Assembly: GCA_051867615.1 (NCBI GenBank)
Contig: JBJDYU010000041.1
Location: 1 to 51,361 of the forward strand
Origin: RGIG5472 sp051867615
GTDB lineage: Bacteria; Bacillota; Clostridia; Oscillospirales; Oscillospiraceae
DNA: 51,361 nt
Reading direction: 5' to 3'
In this document: one piece after another, positions 1 to 6,987 of the stretch
Position numbering within the stretch: the stretch's first letter is position 1
Layout of the letters: each line of letters opens with the position of its first letter
Translations under genes and position numbers: made by a program
The notes under the pieces: generated by a model
What the model saw: the letters and a program-made list of their open reading frames with translations, nothing else
What the model was told of the DNA's origin: nothing
The model's database searches: none

Positions 1-275
1 TTGACGGTGAGGGTGCAGCCGTCCGCCAGGATCAGGTGGACATTGCCGCTGACGGTGACGCGGCTGTCGATGGTCACATTGCTGTTGACCACATACCAGC
101 CGCCGTTCCAGGTGGTGGTGCCGCTCTCCACCACGGTGGCACTGGAACAGGTCTGCTCCACACCGCTTGCGTCCAGATATTTGCTGCCTGTTTCTGTCGC
201 CGCCAGCGCCACCGTGGGCAGCAGCCCTATGAGCAGGCAGGCGGTCAGCAGGATGCTCAGGAACCGTTTTTTCAT
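1..275 (-). CDS. N-terminal fragment of a secreted/surface protein (runs off the window)
   Basis: The visible 91 residues start with a clear signal peptide (MKKRFLSILLTACLLIGLL, then PTVALAA as a likely signal peptidase I site). The mature N terminus is rich in Thr, Val and Gly, with a stretch resembling the first rungs of a right-handed beta-helix (WYVVNSNVTID, then VTVSGNVHLILADGCTLTV). Large surface proteins of gut Firmicutes commonly begin this way. The ATG (273-275) directly abuts the TAA stop of the upstream TetR gene (276-278), and its ribosome binding site (AAAGGAGGGAG) lies inside the TetR codons, so the two are translationally coupled. The C-terminal part, including any anchoring domain, is outside the window, so function is unknown beyond export. 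Confidence 0.75.
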   Translation of the reverse strand, partial: MKKRFLSILLTACLLIGLLPTVALAATETGSKYLDASGVEQTCSSATVVESGTTTWNGGWYVVNSNVTIDSRVTVSGNVHLILADGCTLTV

Positions 276-878
276 TTATTCTCCCTCCTTTGGGATCGCC
301 TTCGGGTCATACTTCCTCACAAAAAGTTCCAGCGTCTCTTTCAGCACCGCGATCTGGGATTTCATATAGAATTCGTCCTCAAACAGTGCGTAATGTACGC
401 AGGCCCGGACCAGGATGAAGATCAGCGGCGTCAGCTTATCAAAGGGGATCCCCAGCTTGTCTTCCAGGCTCTTTGCGTATTCGGTATAGCGCTGGTCTAC
501 GCCTTTGAAGAATTTCTGACCGTACTCCCGGTACTTCGGGTGGGTGTACACCTGATACATAAGTCTGTATTTTTTGCCGTGGGTTTCCGCCGTCCAGTAG
601 GGGATCTCGTCCATAAACCGCCACAGATCCGCAACATCCGTGGGGGCCTTGGCCATGAAGTCATCCTCCACCTTGCTCATGCAGTATTCGGTGGACTGGA
701 CGATCAGGTCGTCCAAATCCTCGAAATAGGTGTAGATCTTCGCGGTGCCGCAGCCGCAATACCGCGCCAGGGCGCGGATGCCGGTGCCGTGCAGGCCCAT
801 CTCCGCGAAGCCCTCAAAACACTTTTCCATCATCTCGATCTTTTTCTCGTTCCAATGAGCTTCTGTATAATTCGCCAT
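276..878 (-). CDS. TetR/AcrR family transcriptional regulator
   Basis: This 200-residue protein has the size and layout of a TetR repressor. The N-terminal helix-turn-helix spans about residues 12-58; the recognition helix region reads GIRALARYCGCGTAKIYTYF, ending in the usual Y-x-Y-F turn. A helical ligand/dimerisation domain follows. The ATG at 878 has a G-rich ribosome binding site (GGGGGG, 7 nt upstream). A promoter-like pair lies at 918-946. The stop codon touches the start of the downstream surface-protein gene with no gap, so the regulator probably controls or is co-expressed with that gene. The inducer cannot be predicted. Confidence 0.85.
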   Translation of the reverse strand: MANYTEAHWNEKKIEMMEKCFEGFAEMGLHGTGIRALARYCGCGTAKIYTYFEDLDDLIVQSTEYCMSKVEDDFMAKAPTDVADLWRFMDEIPYWTAETHGKKYRLMYQVYTHPKYREYGQKFFKGVDQRYTEYAKSLEDKLGIPFDKLTPLIFILVRACVHYALFEDEFYMKSQIAVLKETLELFVRKYDPKAIPKEGE

Positions 879-917
879 CCGATCGCCCCCCTAATCCAAA
901 CCGCTTGTTTTGAATTA

Positions 918-946
918 AGCATACCATATTTTCACGGAAAAATCAA
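918..946 (-). promoter_or_regulatory. Sigma-A-type promoter of the TetR operon
   Basis: On the minus strand TTGATT (941-946) is followed after 17 bp by TATGCT (918-923), about 40 bp upstream of the TetR start codon. The hexamers match the consensus at 4/6 each with ideal spacing. Assignment is by pattern only. Confidence 0.5.
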
Positions 947-1122
947 CAGGTCTGCACGACATTTGCTGAAATTTTTCAACAGTCCGTCAGGAGTTTCCGC
1001 GATATTGCCGCACCTCCCGGCGCTTCTGCCCCGTTGGTGCGCGGATGCGTCACTTCACCGGGGGACATATCCCATTCGGACGGTCATTGGATTTTCAGGG
1101 TTCAGGTGCTGCATCACAAAGA

Positions 1123-1365
1123 GTCATAACCACCGGCTAAGCCGGTGGCTTGAGTTGGCCCTATAAGGGCCTATTACCGGCAAGCGTCTCAAGACGCACT
1201 GAAATTTTTTCACTCGCATCACTTGCCCTGCAGCCCGTAAACGGGCGATCACCGTTCTAACGGAGCTTTCTATTATTAAAACCTTCCTGTTAGCGGCTCG
1301 CTTCGCTCGATGCTTGAAGCTAAAGCTTTTTTACGCGACACCTCCACCGGCAGAGCCGGTGGTTT
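1123..1365. mobile_element. IS200/IS605-like non-autonomous element (PATE/MITE-like), no coding capacity
   Basis: The stretch is bounded by two near-identical hairpins: CCACCGGC-TAA-GCCGGTGG (1130-1148) and CCACCGGC-AGA-GCCGGTGG (1344-1362). Between them are further perfect small hairpins: GGCCCT/AGGGCC (1157-1171), GCGTCT/AGACGC (1184-1197) and GCCCGT/ACGGGC (1233-1246). There is no meaningful ORF. Its first 51 bp recur identically at 51311-51361, so it is dispersed in the genome. Terminal imperfect palindromes without terminal inverted repeats or an obvious target duplication are the hallmark of IS200/IS605 ends, which TnpA binds as hairpins. A short copy lacking tnpA/tnpB would be mobilised in trans. 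The family assignment is inferred; the repeat and the hairpins are observed. Confidence 0.65.
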
Positions 1366-1375
1366 CCGTGACCAA

Positions 1376-1411
1376 TAAAAATCACCAGAAACACGCTTGT
1401 TTCTGGTGATT
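1376..1411 (-). terminator. Intrinsic terminator of ssrA
   Basis: Perfect stem ATCACCAGAAACA / TGTTTCTGGTGAT (1381-1410, four-base loop) followed on the minus strand by TTTTTATTGG. It begins 5 bp after the encoded CCA of the tmRNA and separates it from the mobile element. Confidence 0.8.
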
Positions 1412-1414
1412 TTG

Positions 1415-1760
1415 TGGTGGAGGCGAGGGGAGTCGAACCCCTGTCCGAAAGCACTTCCTCAGGACCTTCTCCGGGCGCAGACAGTTATTTGCATTCCCTC
1501 CTCCCGGCGTGAGCTGTCACACTACGGGATTTGGTAGAGTCATGATGCATGGGCGGGTCAACTCTTTCCCGCCTCACGGACGCCACTCAACGACGCCCTC
1601 CTCAGGCCGTGGCCCTCCTGAGTCGGACGGCTGCCTTTAGTTAGGCAGCAATAGCAACAGTGTTGGTGTTGTTTAATTTATAATTGCCCATTTTAAGGAT
1701 GCTGGGCGCATCCGCCCGCTGATCCTGGCTCCACACCCCCGTCGAAACCGGTACGCCCCC
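1415..1760 (-). ncRNA. ssrA: Transfer-messenger RNA (tmRNA)
   Basis: The 346-nt RNA rescues stalled ribosomes and tags the nascent peptide for proteolysis. Its 5' end reads GGGGGCGUACCGGUUUCGAC and its 3' end GGUUCGACUCCCCUCGCCUC then CACCA. The first seven bases pair with the last seven before the discriminator A to form the acceptor stem (one G-U), and CCA is encoded at 1417-1415. The T-arm GGUUCGA loop is intact. The tag frame ends in GCU AUU GCU GCC UAA (stop at 1643-1641), giving a tag ending NNTNTVAIAA, with NYKL before it. The resume codon appears to be GGC (1688-1686) rather than the common GCN, but I cannot fix it without structure modelling. The partner gene smpB lies about 1.4 kb upstream on the same strand. 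Confidence 0.95.
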
Positions 1761-1823
1761 ATATGGCGCGGCCTAAGCCGCGGTGTGCATCAGGTCGGCA
1801 ACACGCTCTGTCGCTCTCGTTAC

Positions 1824-1829
1824 ATTATA
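1824..1829 (-). promoter_or_regulatory. -10 box of the ssrA promoter
   Basis: A perfect TATAAT on the minus strand, 64 bp upstream of the mature tmRNA 5' end and just beyond the stop codon of the preceding dehydrogenase gene (1833). The -35 element at 17 bp spacing (TAAAGC) is poor. Transcription from here would give a leader of about 57 nt, to be removed by RNase P. Confidence 0.5.
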
Positions 1830-1832
1830 CTA

Positions 1833-2591
1833 TCACGTTTTCGTCAGCTTTACCATCCACCGCTGGGGCAAAATTTTGGCAACCACGCGGTAAAACCTGT
1901 AAAAGCCGGTGGGCGTATAAAACACCTTCCCCGCCTTCGCCGCCCGCAAGGTCCCCGCCGCCACCTTCTCCGGCACGCAGTAGGGCAGGCACTGAAAGGT
2001 CTTGGAGTTGCCGGCGATGCCGCCCGTCTCCAGAAACTCCGTCCGCATGGGACCGGGACAGACGGCGGTGGCGGTCACGCCCCTGCCCTGCAGCTCCTCG
2101 CTGATACCCCGGGTGAAAGCGGAGACATAGGCCTTGGTGGCGCTGTACACCGTCATGCGGGGATTGGGACAAAAGGAGGCGATGGAGGAGACGTTCACGA
2201 TATGGCTCCCTGCCGGCATATAGGGCAGCGCGATAGCGGTCACGGCGGTGAGGGCCGTCACGTTCAGCTCCGTCATGCGCGTCTGCAGCGCGGTCTCCGT
2301 CTCTCCCACGTTCCCGAGGTAGCCGCAGCCGGCGTTGTTGATGAGCAGCCGCACCTCCGGCTGCCGCTGGGAAAGGAGCTGCTCCAGCGCTGCCAGATCC
2401 TCCTTTTTGCAGAGGTCCAGCGGCAGGCAGACCGTCTCCTTTCCCGCCAGCGTCTCCGCCATGCGGCGCAGCCGCTCCTCCCTTCTGGCGATGAGCCAGA
2501 AGCACTCGATCTCCGGGAATTGCAGCGCCGCCTGCCGGACAAAGGCTTCTCCCAGGCCCGCCGAGGCTCCGGTGATGATGGCGGTCTTCAT
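1833..2591 (-). CDS. Short-chain dehydrogenase/reductase (SDR) family protein
   Basis: This 252-residue protein is a classical SDR oxidoreductase using NAD(P)H. The Rossmann dinucleotide motif is TGASAGLGEAF (residues 7-17). NNAG is present (LLINNAGCGYLG), as are the catalytic Ser (NVSSIASF) and the YxxxK pair (VYSATKAYVSAF), followed by the PGPMRTEF loop. The substrate cannot be read from sequence. Its ATG overlaps the TGA of the cyclophilin gene by one base (TGATG), so the two are translationally coupled, probably in one transcript starting at smpB. The gene ends just before the ssrA -10 box. Confidence 0.88.
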   Translation of the reverse strand: MKTAIITGASAGLGEAFVRQAALQFPEIECFWLIARREERLRRMAETLAGKETVCLPLDLCKKEDLAALEQLLSQRQPEVRLLINNAGCGYLGNVGETETALQTRMTELNVTALTAVTAIALPYMPAGSHIVNVSSIASFCPNPRMTVYSATKAYVSAFTRGISEELQGRGVTATAVCPGPMRTEFLETGGIAGNSKTFQCLPYCVPEKVAAGTLRAAKAGKVFYTPTGFYRFYRVVAKILPQRWMVKLTKT

Positions 2592-3130
2592 CAGACCTTC
2601 TCCGGCGCGGGATATTCCACGCCCCGGGTGTCCACGCGGATGGACTTGATGGTCTGGGGCTTCATGGGCTTGTTGGTCATAAGATTGCGGCTGACACGGG
2701 AAATGGCGATGGCCGCGTCGGGATTGTCATAGATCAGGCCGAAGGCGGCGTACTGCCCGTCCAGATGGGGCGCGTCCGCCACCATGATGAAGAACTGGCT
2801 GCCGGCGGAATCGGGGTCCATAGCCCGGGCCATGGAGAGGACGCCGGTGGTGTGCTTGAGGGTGTTGCCCGCAAAGCCGTTGCCGGCGAACTCGCCGCGG
2901 ATGGCGTAGCCGGGGCCGCCCATGCCGTTACCGTCCGGGCAGCCGCCCTGGATCATGAAGCCGGGGATGACCCGGTGGAAGATCAGGCCGTCATAGTAGC
3001 CGGAATTGGACAGGGCGATAAAGTTATTCACGGTGTTGGGCGCAAGCTCCGGGTACAGCTCGCCCCGCATGATCTCGCCGCTCTCCATCTCGATGGTGAC
3101 AATGGGATTCTTCGTCTCAGACATGGTCAT
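2591..3130 (-). CDS. Cyclophilin-type peptidyl-prolyl cis-trans isomerase
   Basis: This 179-residue cytoplasmic cyclophilin has no signal peptide. It catalyses cis-trans isomerisation of X-Pro bonds during protein folding. Family motifs are intact: FHRVIPGFMIQGG with the catalytic Arg, and the SMARAMDPDSAGSQFFIM block with the QFFI substrate-pocket residues. The sequence starts MTMSETKNP. The first ATG (3130) sits 5 nt from AAGGA; a second in-frame ATG at 3124 is an alternative. The gene lies between smpB and the SDR gene on the same strand, with short or overlapping junctions, suggesting an smpB-ppi-sdr transcript. Confidence 0.9.
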   Translation of the reverse strand: MTMSETKNPIVTIEMESGEIMRGELYPELAPNTVNNFIALSNSGYYDGLIFHRVIPGFMIQGGCPDGNGMGGPGYAIRGEFAGNGFAGNTLKHTTGVLSMARAMDPDSAGSQFFIMVADAPHLDGQYAAFGLIYDNPDAAIAISRVSRNLMTNKPMKPQTIKSIRVDTRGVEYPAPEKV

Positions 3131-3158
3131 ACCGTTCCTTTCTTCTGCTTCGCGCCGG

Positions 3159-3623
3159 TCAGCGGCGGCGCTCCTTCATCACACGGTCCATCTCCCGCTT
3201 CGCGTCCCGCTGTGCGGTGGACTCGCGCTTGTCATAGTTCTTCTTGCCCTTGCAGAGCCCCAGCTCCACCTTTACCCGGGCGTTCTTGAAGTAGACCTGC
3301 AGCGGGATCAGCGTGTAGCCGTCCTGCTTCACCAGGGCCTGCAGCTTGCGGATCTCCCGCTTGTGCATCAGCAGCCGCTTGGGCCGGTCAGGGTCGCGGT
3401 TGAAGATGTTGCCCTTCTCGTAGGGGGAGATGTGCATACTGTACACCATCAGCTCCCCGTCCTTCACCACGCAGTAGGAGTCCTTCAGGTTCAGCGTCCC
3501 CTGCCGGATGGACTTGACCTCCGTCCCGAACAGCTCGATGCCGGCCTCATAGGAATCCTCCACAAAATAGTCGTGGCGGGCCTTGCGGTTCTGCGCCGCG
3601 ATCTTGATCCCCTGCTTTTCCAT
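3159..3623 (-). CDS. smpB: SsrA-binding protein SmpB
   Basis: SmpB (154 residues) binds the tRNA-like domain of tmRNA and places it in the A site of stalled ribosomes during trans-translation. The sequence carries the family landmarks: KIAAQNRKARHDYFVEDSYE at the N terminus, GTEVKSIRQG, the HISPYEKGN block, RPKRLLMHKREI, and the basic C-terminal tail (KGKKNYDKRE to KERRR) that reads the empty mRNA channel. The ATG at 3623 has AGGAGGAG 8 nt upstream; a longer upstream frame has no support because it would run through the promoter. It clusters with ssrA, its RNA partner. Confidence 0.97.
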   Translation of the reverse strand: MEKQGIKIAAQNRKARHDYFVEDSYEAGIELFGTEVKSIRQGTLNLKDSYCVVKDGELMVYSMHISPYEKGNIFNRDPDRPKRLLMHKREIRKLQALVKQDGYTLIPLQVYFKNARVKVELGLCKGKKNYDKRESTAQRDAKREMDRVMKERRR

Positions 3624-3671
3624 GGCGGACTCCTCCTCCCTGCCGCTGCGGCGGCATAATACCTCGACTGT

Positions 3672-3700
3672 AGTATAGCACATCTGTTTGGGTTCGGCAA
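3672..3700 (-). promoter_or_regulatory. Promoter of the smpB operon
   Basis: TTGCCG (3695-3700), 17-bp spacer, TATACT (3672-3677) on the minus strand, about 50 bp upstream of the smpB start codon. Confidence 0.6.
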
Positions 3701-3725
3701 GCCCCCGGCGCAAATCGAAATAAAC

Positions 3726-3755
3726 TTGTAAAGCAGGCGGAGCGTATGTTATACT
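3726..3755 (+). promoter_or_regulatory. Promoter of the Nudix hydrolase gene, divergent from smpB
   Basis: TTGTAA (3726-3731), 18-bp spacer, TATACT (3750-3755). The -10 lies 89 bp upstream of the chosen ATG at 3844. Confidence 0.5.
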
Positions 3756-3843
3756 GTATGTGTACCGGTATGCTCCGGGACAGCCTCCCGGGGAAGCATA
3801 CCACAAAGGCAATGGCAAAATATGCGGAAAGGCGGCTTATCAG

Positions 3844-4380
3844 ATGGATCTTACGGAGCGTTTTGTCAGTCGCGAGGATGCCTTTCAGGGGCGCATCCTC
3901 TCCGTCCATGTGGACACGGTGACTCTGCCTGACGGCTCGACGGCTACCCGGGAGGTGGCGGATCACCCCGGCGGCGTGGCCGTGGTGGCGCTGGACGGAG
4001 AGAACAACGTGCTGCTGGTGGAGCAGTACCGCTATGTCTTTGGCGAAAGCCTGCTGGAGATCCCGGCGGGCAAGCTGGAAAGGGGCGAGGACCCCTACGC
4101 CGCCGCGCTGCGGGAGCTGAAGGAGGAGACCGGGGCCTCCCCCGCGTTCTTCCAGCCGCTGGGCAAGCTCTATCCCTCCCCCGGCTGCTACGGCGAGACA
4201 CTGTACCTGTTTCTGGCGAAGAACCTGACCTTCGGCGAGGCCCATCCGGACGAGGACGAATTCCTCCGTGTGGAGCGCGTGCCGCTGGAGGAGCTGCTGC
4301 GCCGCATTCTGAAAAACGAGATCGCCGACGCCAAGACCGTGGCGGGCGTGCTGAAGGCGAAGCTGTATCTGGATATCTGA
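3844..4380 (+). CDS. Nudix hydrolase, ADP-ribose pyrophosphatase-like
   Basis: This 178-residue protein hydrolyses a nucleoside diphosphate linked to another moiety; ADP-ribose is the usual substrate in this subfamily. The Nudix box GX5EX7REUXEEXGU is perfect, from GKLERGE to RELKEETGA (about residues 77-99). The upstream LLVEQYRY block and the SPGCYGE segment after the box are typical of ADP-ribose pyrophosphatases. The start MDLTERFV is chosen because conservation begins there and a purine-rich GGAAAGG lies upstream; an in-frame extension to 3760 overlaps the promoter. It is divergent from smpB and upstream of the walR operon, with a 77-bp gap and no obvious terminator. Confidence 0.9.
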   Translation: MDLTERFVSREDAFQGRILSVHVDTVTLPDGSTATREVADHPGGVAVVALDGENNVLLVEQYRYVFGESLLEIPAGKLERGEDPYAAALRELKEETGASPAFFQPLGKLYPSPGCYGETLYLFLAKNLTFGEAHPDEDEFLRVERVPLEELLRRILKNEIADAKTVAGVLKAKLYLDI

Positions 4381-4457
4381 CGAACGCAGGGCGGCGCTCA
4401 CGGCGCCGCGCCGCTGTGAAGACAGCAGGCATCCTTTGAACGGGGAGAGTACATAGA

Positions 4458-5180
4458 ATGGAAGAAAACAAGAAGACTGTACTGATCGTGGAGGATGAGA
4501 AGAACATCGTGGACATCCTCCGCTTCAACCTGCAGCGGGAGGGCTATGAGACGCTGGAGGCCTACGACGGCGAGAGCGGGCTGGCCCTCGCCCGGGAGAA
4601 AAAGCCGGACATCCTGCTGCTGGACGTGATGCTGCCGCGGATGAACGGCTTCGACGTCTGCCGCGCCCTGCGCGCGGAGGGGGACAACGTCCCCATCCTC
4701 ATCCTCACCGCCCGGGAGGAGGAGGAGGACAAGATCCTGGGGTTGGAGATCGGCGCGGACGATTACATCACCAAGCCCTTCTCCATGCGGGAGCTGATGG
4801 CCCGGGTAAAGGCCAACATCCGCCGCACCAAGGTGCTGGACGCCGCACCCGCCGCGCCCGCCGCCGATGCGGTCATGCCTCTGGCGGGGAGCCTGACGCT
4901 GCACACCGACAGCTGCCAGGTCTATAAGGACGGCCGGCCCGTGGAGCTGACCCAGCGGGAGTATGAGCTGCTGACCTTCCTCGCCAGCCACCCCAACCGG
5001 GTCTACTCCCGTGTGGATCTGATGGAGCAGGTCTGGAACTACGACTATGTGGGCGACGACGCCCGGACGGTGGACGTCACCGTGCGGCGGCTGCGGGAAA
5101 AGCTGGAGGATGTGCCGGCGGAGCCCGTCTATATCCTGACCCGCCGGGGCGTGGGCTACTACTTCTCCAATCAGGGCTGA
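4458..5180 (+). CDS. walR: WalR-type response regulator (OmpR/PhoB family)
   Basis: This 240-residue response regulator has an N-terminal receiver domain (residues 6-118) with acidic pocket E12-D13, phosphoacceptor Asp56 (ILLLDVMLP), a conserved Thr/Ala region and Lys in ITKPFSMRE. A short Ala/Pro linker (about 128-140) leads to a C-terminal winged helix (LTQREYELLTFLASHPNRV to RRGVGYYF). WalR is the usually essential regulator of peptidoglycan turnover in Firmicutes. Identification rests on the domain type plus the following genes walK, yycH-like, yycI-like and walJ. Without that context it could equally be called PhoP-like. The stop is 27 bp before the kinase start, with a GGGGG-rich ribosome binding site between. 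Confidence 0.88.
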   Translation: MEENKKTVLIVEDEKNIVDILRFNLQREGYETLEAYDGESGLALAREKKPDILLLDVMLPRMNGFDVCRALRAEGDNVPILILTAREEEEDKILGLEIGADDYITKPFSMRELMARVKANIRRTKVLDAAPAAPAADAVMPLAGSLTLHTDSCQVYKDGRPVELTQREYELLTFLASHPNRVYSRVDLMEQVWNYDYVGDDARTVDVTVRRLREKLEDVPAEPVYILTRRGVGYYFSNQG

Positions 5181-5207
5181 GGCCCGCTTGAGAAAGGGGG
5201 TTGAGGG

Positions 5208-6965
5208 ATGTTCCGCAGTCTTCATATGAAGCTCGTGATGATCATGCTGCTGCTCATCACCTCCCTGATGGCGGTGGTGGGCGCGTTCCTCATCACCAGC
5301 GTCTCCAGCTTTTATATCGACGCGTTTTACGACCAGGTGGACCGCACCTTCTCCGACGCGCAGTTCGTCTCCACCCTGCGCAGCGAAGCGGCGCAGGAGG
5401 ACGGCGCGGAGCGGCTGCAGGCCATCATGGAGGCCAACACCGGCGCGCTGGGCATCGACTACAACACCCGCAACTACTATATTCTCGACGGTGAGACCGG
5501 CGCGTTCCTCTCCGGCTCCGACGAGACGGGCGGACGCACCCTCACCGTCACGGCGAACCTGCTCGCCGCCCGCGGCGGCGAGGTGGGCGACAACAGCAGC
5601 ATCACCGCCTCCTATATGGACGCCGCCATCCCCATCTCCGGCGGAGACCACTCCTACATTATTTATATCCTCGATAACCGCGAGACGGTGAACCAGCTCA
5701 GCGACCAGCTCTTTCAGATCATCCTGCAGGCGCTGGTGGTGGGCCTGCTCATCTCCGTTCTGCTCAGCTTCCTGCTGAGCAAGGCCATGATAAACCCCAT
5801 TGAAAAGCTGACGGAGGGCGCCGAGCGCGTGGCCGCGGGCGACTTCGGGGAAAAGCTGGAGGTGGAGTCCTCCGACGAGATCGGCATCCTCACCGGCACC
5901 TTCAACGACATGGCCTCCGTGCTGCAAAGCACCCTCACCGCCGTGGAGAATGAGCGCAACAAGCTGGACACCCTCTTTCTCCACATGACCGACGGCGTGG
6001 TGGCCTTTGACCCGGAGGGGAACATCATCCACCACAACCCCGCTCTCGCGGATATGCTGGGCCGGGACGTCAGCGGCGAGACCTATGAGACGCTTTTCGC
6101 CGACGTGTTCCCGCTGGAGCACGTGCTGACGCTGCAGCGTCCGAACTTCCTTGAGTCCGAGCTTCGGCCCGGCCGCAAGGTGCTGGACCTCTACTTCGCC
6201 CCCTTCTCCGACCAGGGCAGCGGCGGCGTGCTGGTGGTGCTCCACGATGTGACGGAGCAGCGCCGGCAGGATGAGCAGCGCAAGGAGTTCGTGGCCAACG
6301 TCTCCCATGAGCTGCGCACCCCCCTGACCAATGTGCGCAGCTACGCCGAGACCCTGCGGGACGGCGGGGACATTCCCCGGGAGATGGTCAACAATTTCCT
6401 GGACGTCATCATCAACGAGTCTGACCGCATGACCCACATCGTACAGGACCTGCTGACCCTCTCGCGCCTGGATTCCGGGCGGACGGAGATGAACATGGCC
6501 CGCTTCGACTTCAACGCTGCCATCGCCAGCGTGGTCCGGGCGGTGGAGCTGGCCGCGCGGCAGCACCGCCACTCCCTGACTGTCGCCTGCGAGGAACTGC
6601 CCCTCGTCACCGGCGACCGCGGACGGCTGGAGCAGGTCATGATGAACATCCTCGGCAACGCCATCAAGTACACCCCGGACGGCGGCCAGATCACAGTCTC
6701 CGCCTGCTCCGACAGCAACTATATCTACCTCGACGTCTCCGACACCGGCATCGGCATCCCCGAGGCCGACCGGGAGCGCATCTTTGAGCGCTTCTACCGG
6801 GTGGACAAGGCCCGCAGCCGGGAATCCGGCGGCACGGGCCTGGGCCTCTCCATCGCCAAGGAGATCGTGGAAAAGCACAGCGGAAAGCTCAGTGTGGTGC
6901 CCAAGGACGGCCCCGGCACCACCATCCGCCTGACCCTGCCCATCCTCCAGCCCCAGCGGGGCTGA
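5208..6965 (+). CDS. walK: WalK-type sensor histidine kinase
   Basis: This 585-residue membrane kinase has TM1 (about residues 9-30), an extracytoplasmic domain (31-165) and TM2 (about 168-190). A HAMP linker follows (191-245), then a PAS domain (about 250-345, FLHMTDGVVAFDPEGNIIHH). The HisKA H-box FVANVSHELRTPL has the phospho-acceptor His367. The HATPase domain has the N box (NILGNAIKYTPDGG), G1 (DTGIGIP), F box (FERFYRVD) and G2 (GGTGLGLSIAKEI). This order (TM-sensor-TM-HAMP-PAS-kinase) matches WalK. It is expected to phosphorylate the adjacent WalR in response to cell-wall status. Confidence 0.88.
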   Translation: MFRSLHMKLVMIMLLLITSLMAVVGAFLITSVSSFYIDAFYDQVDRTFSDAQFVSTLRSEAAQEDGAERLQAIMEANTGALGIDYNTRNYYILDGETGAFLSGSDETGGRTLTVTANLLAARGGEVGDNSSITASYMDAAIPISGGDHSYIIYILDNRETVNQLSDQLFQIILQALVVGLLISVLLSFLLSKAMINPIEKLTEGAERVAAGDFGEKLEVESSDEIGILTGTFNDMASVLQSTLTAVENERNKLDTLFLHMTDGVVAFDPEGNIIHHNPALADMLGRDVSGETYETLFADVFPLEHVLTLQRPNFLESELRPGRKVLDLYFAPFSDQGSGGVLVVLHDVTEQRRQDEQRKEFVANVSHELRTPLTNVRSYAETLRDGGDIPREMVNNFLDVIINESDRMTHIVQDLLTLSRLDSGRTEMNMARFDFNAAIASVVRAVELAARQHRHSLTVACEELPLVTGDRGRLEQVMMNILGNAIKYTPDGGQITVSACSDSNYIYLDVSDTGIGIPEADRERIFERFYRVDKARSRESGGTGLGLSIAKEIVEKHSGKLSVVPKDGPGTTIRLTLPILQPQRG

Positions 6966-6987
6966 GCCTGTTTCGGGAGGTGATCCC

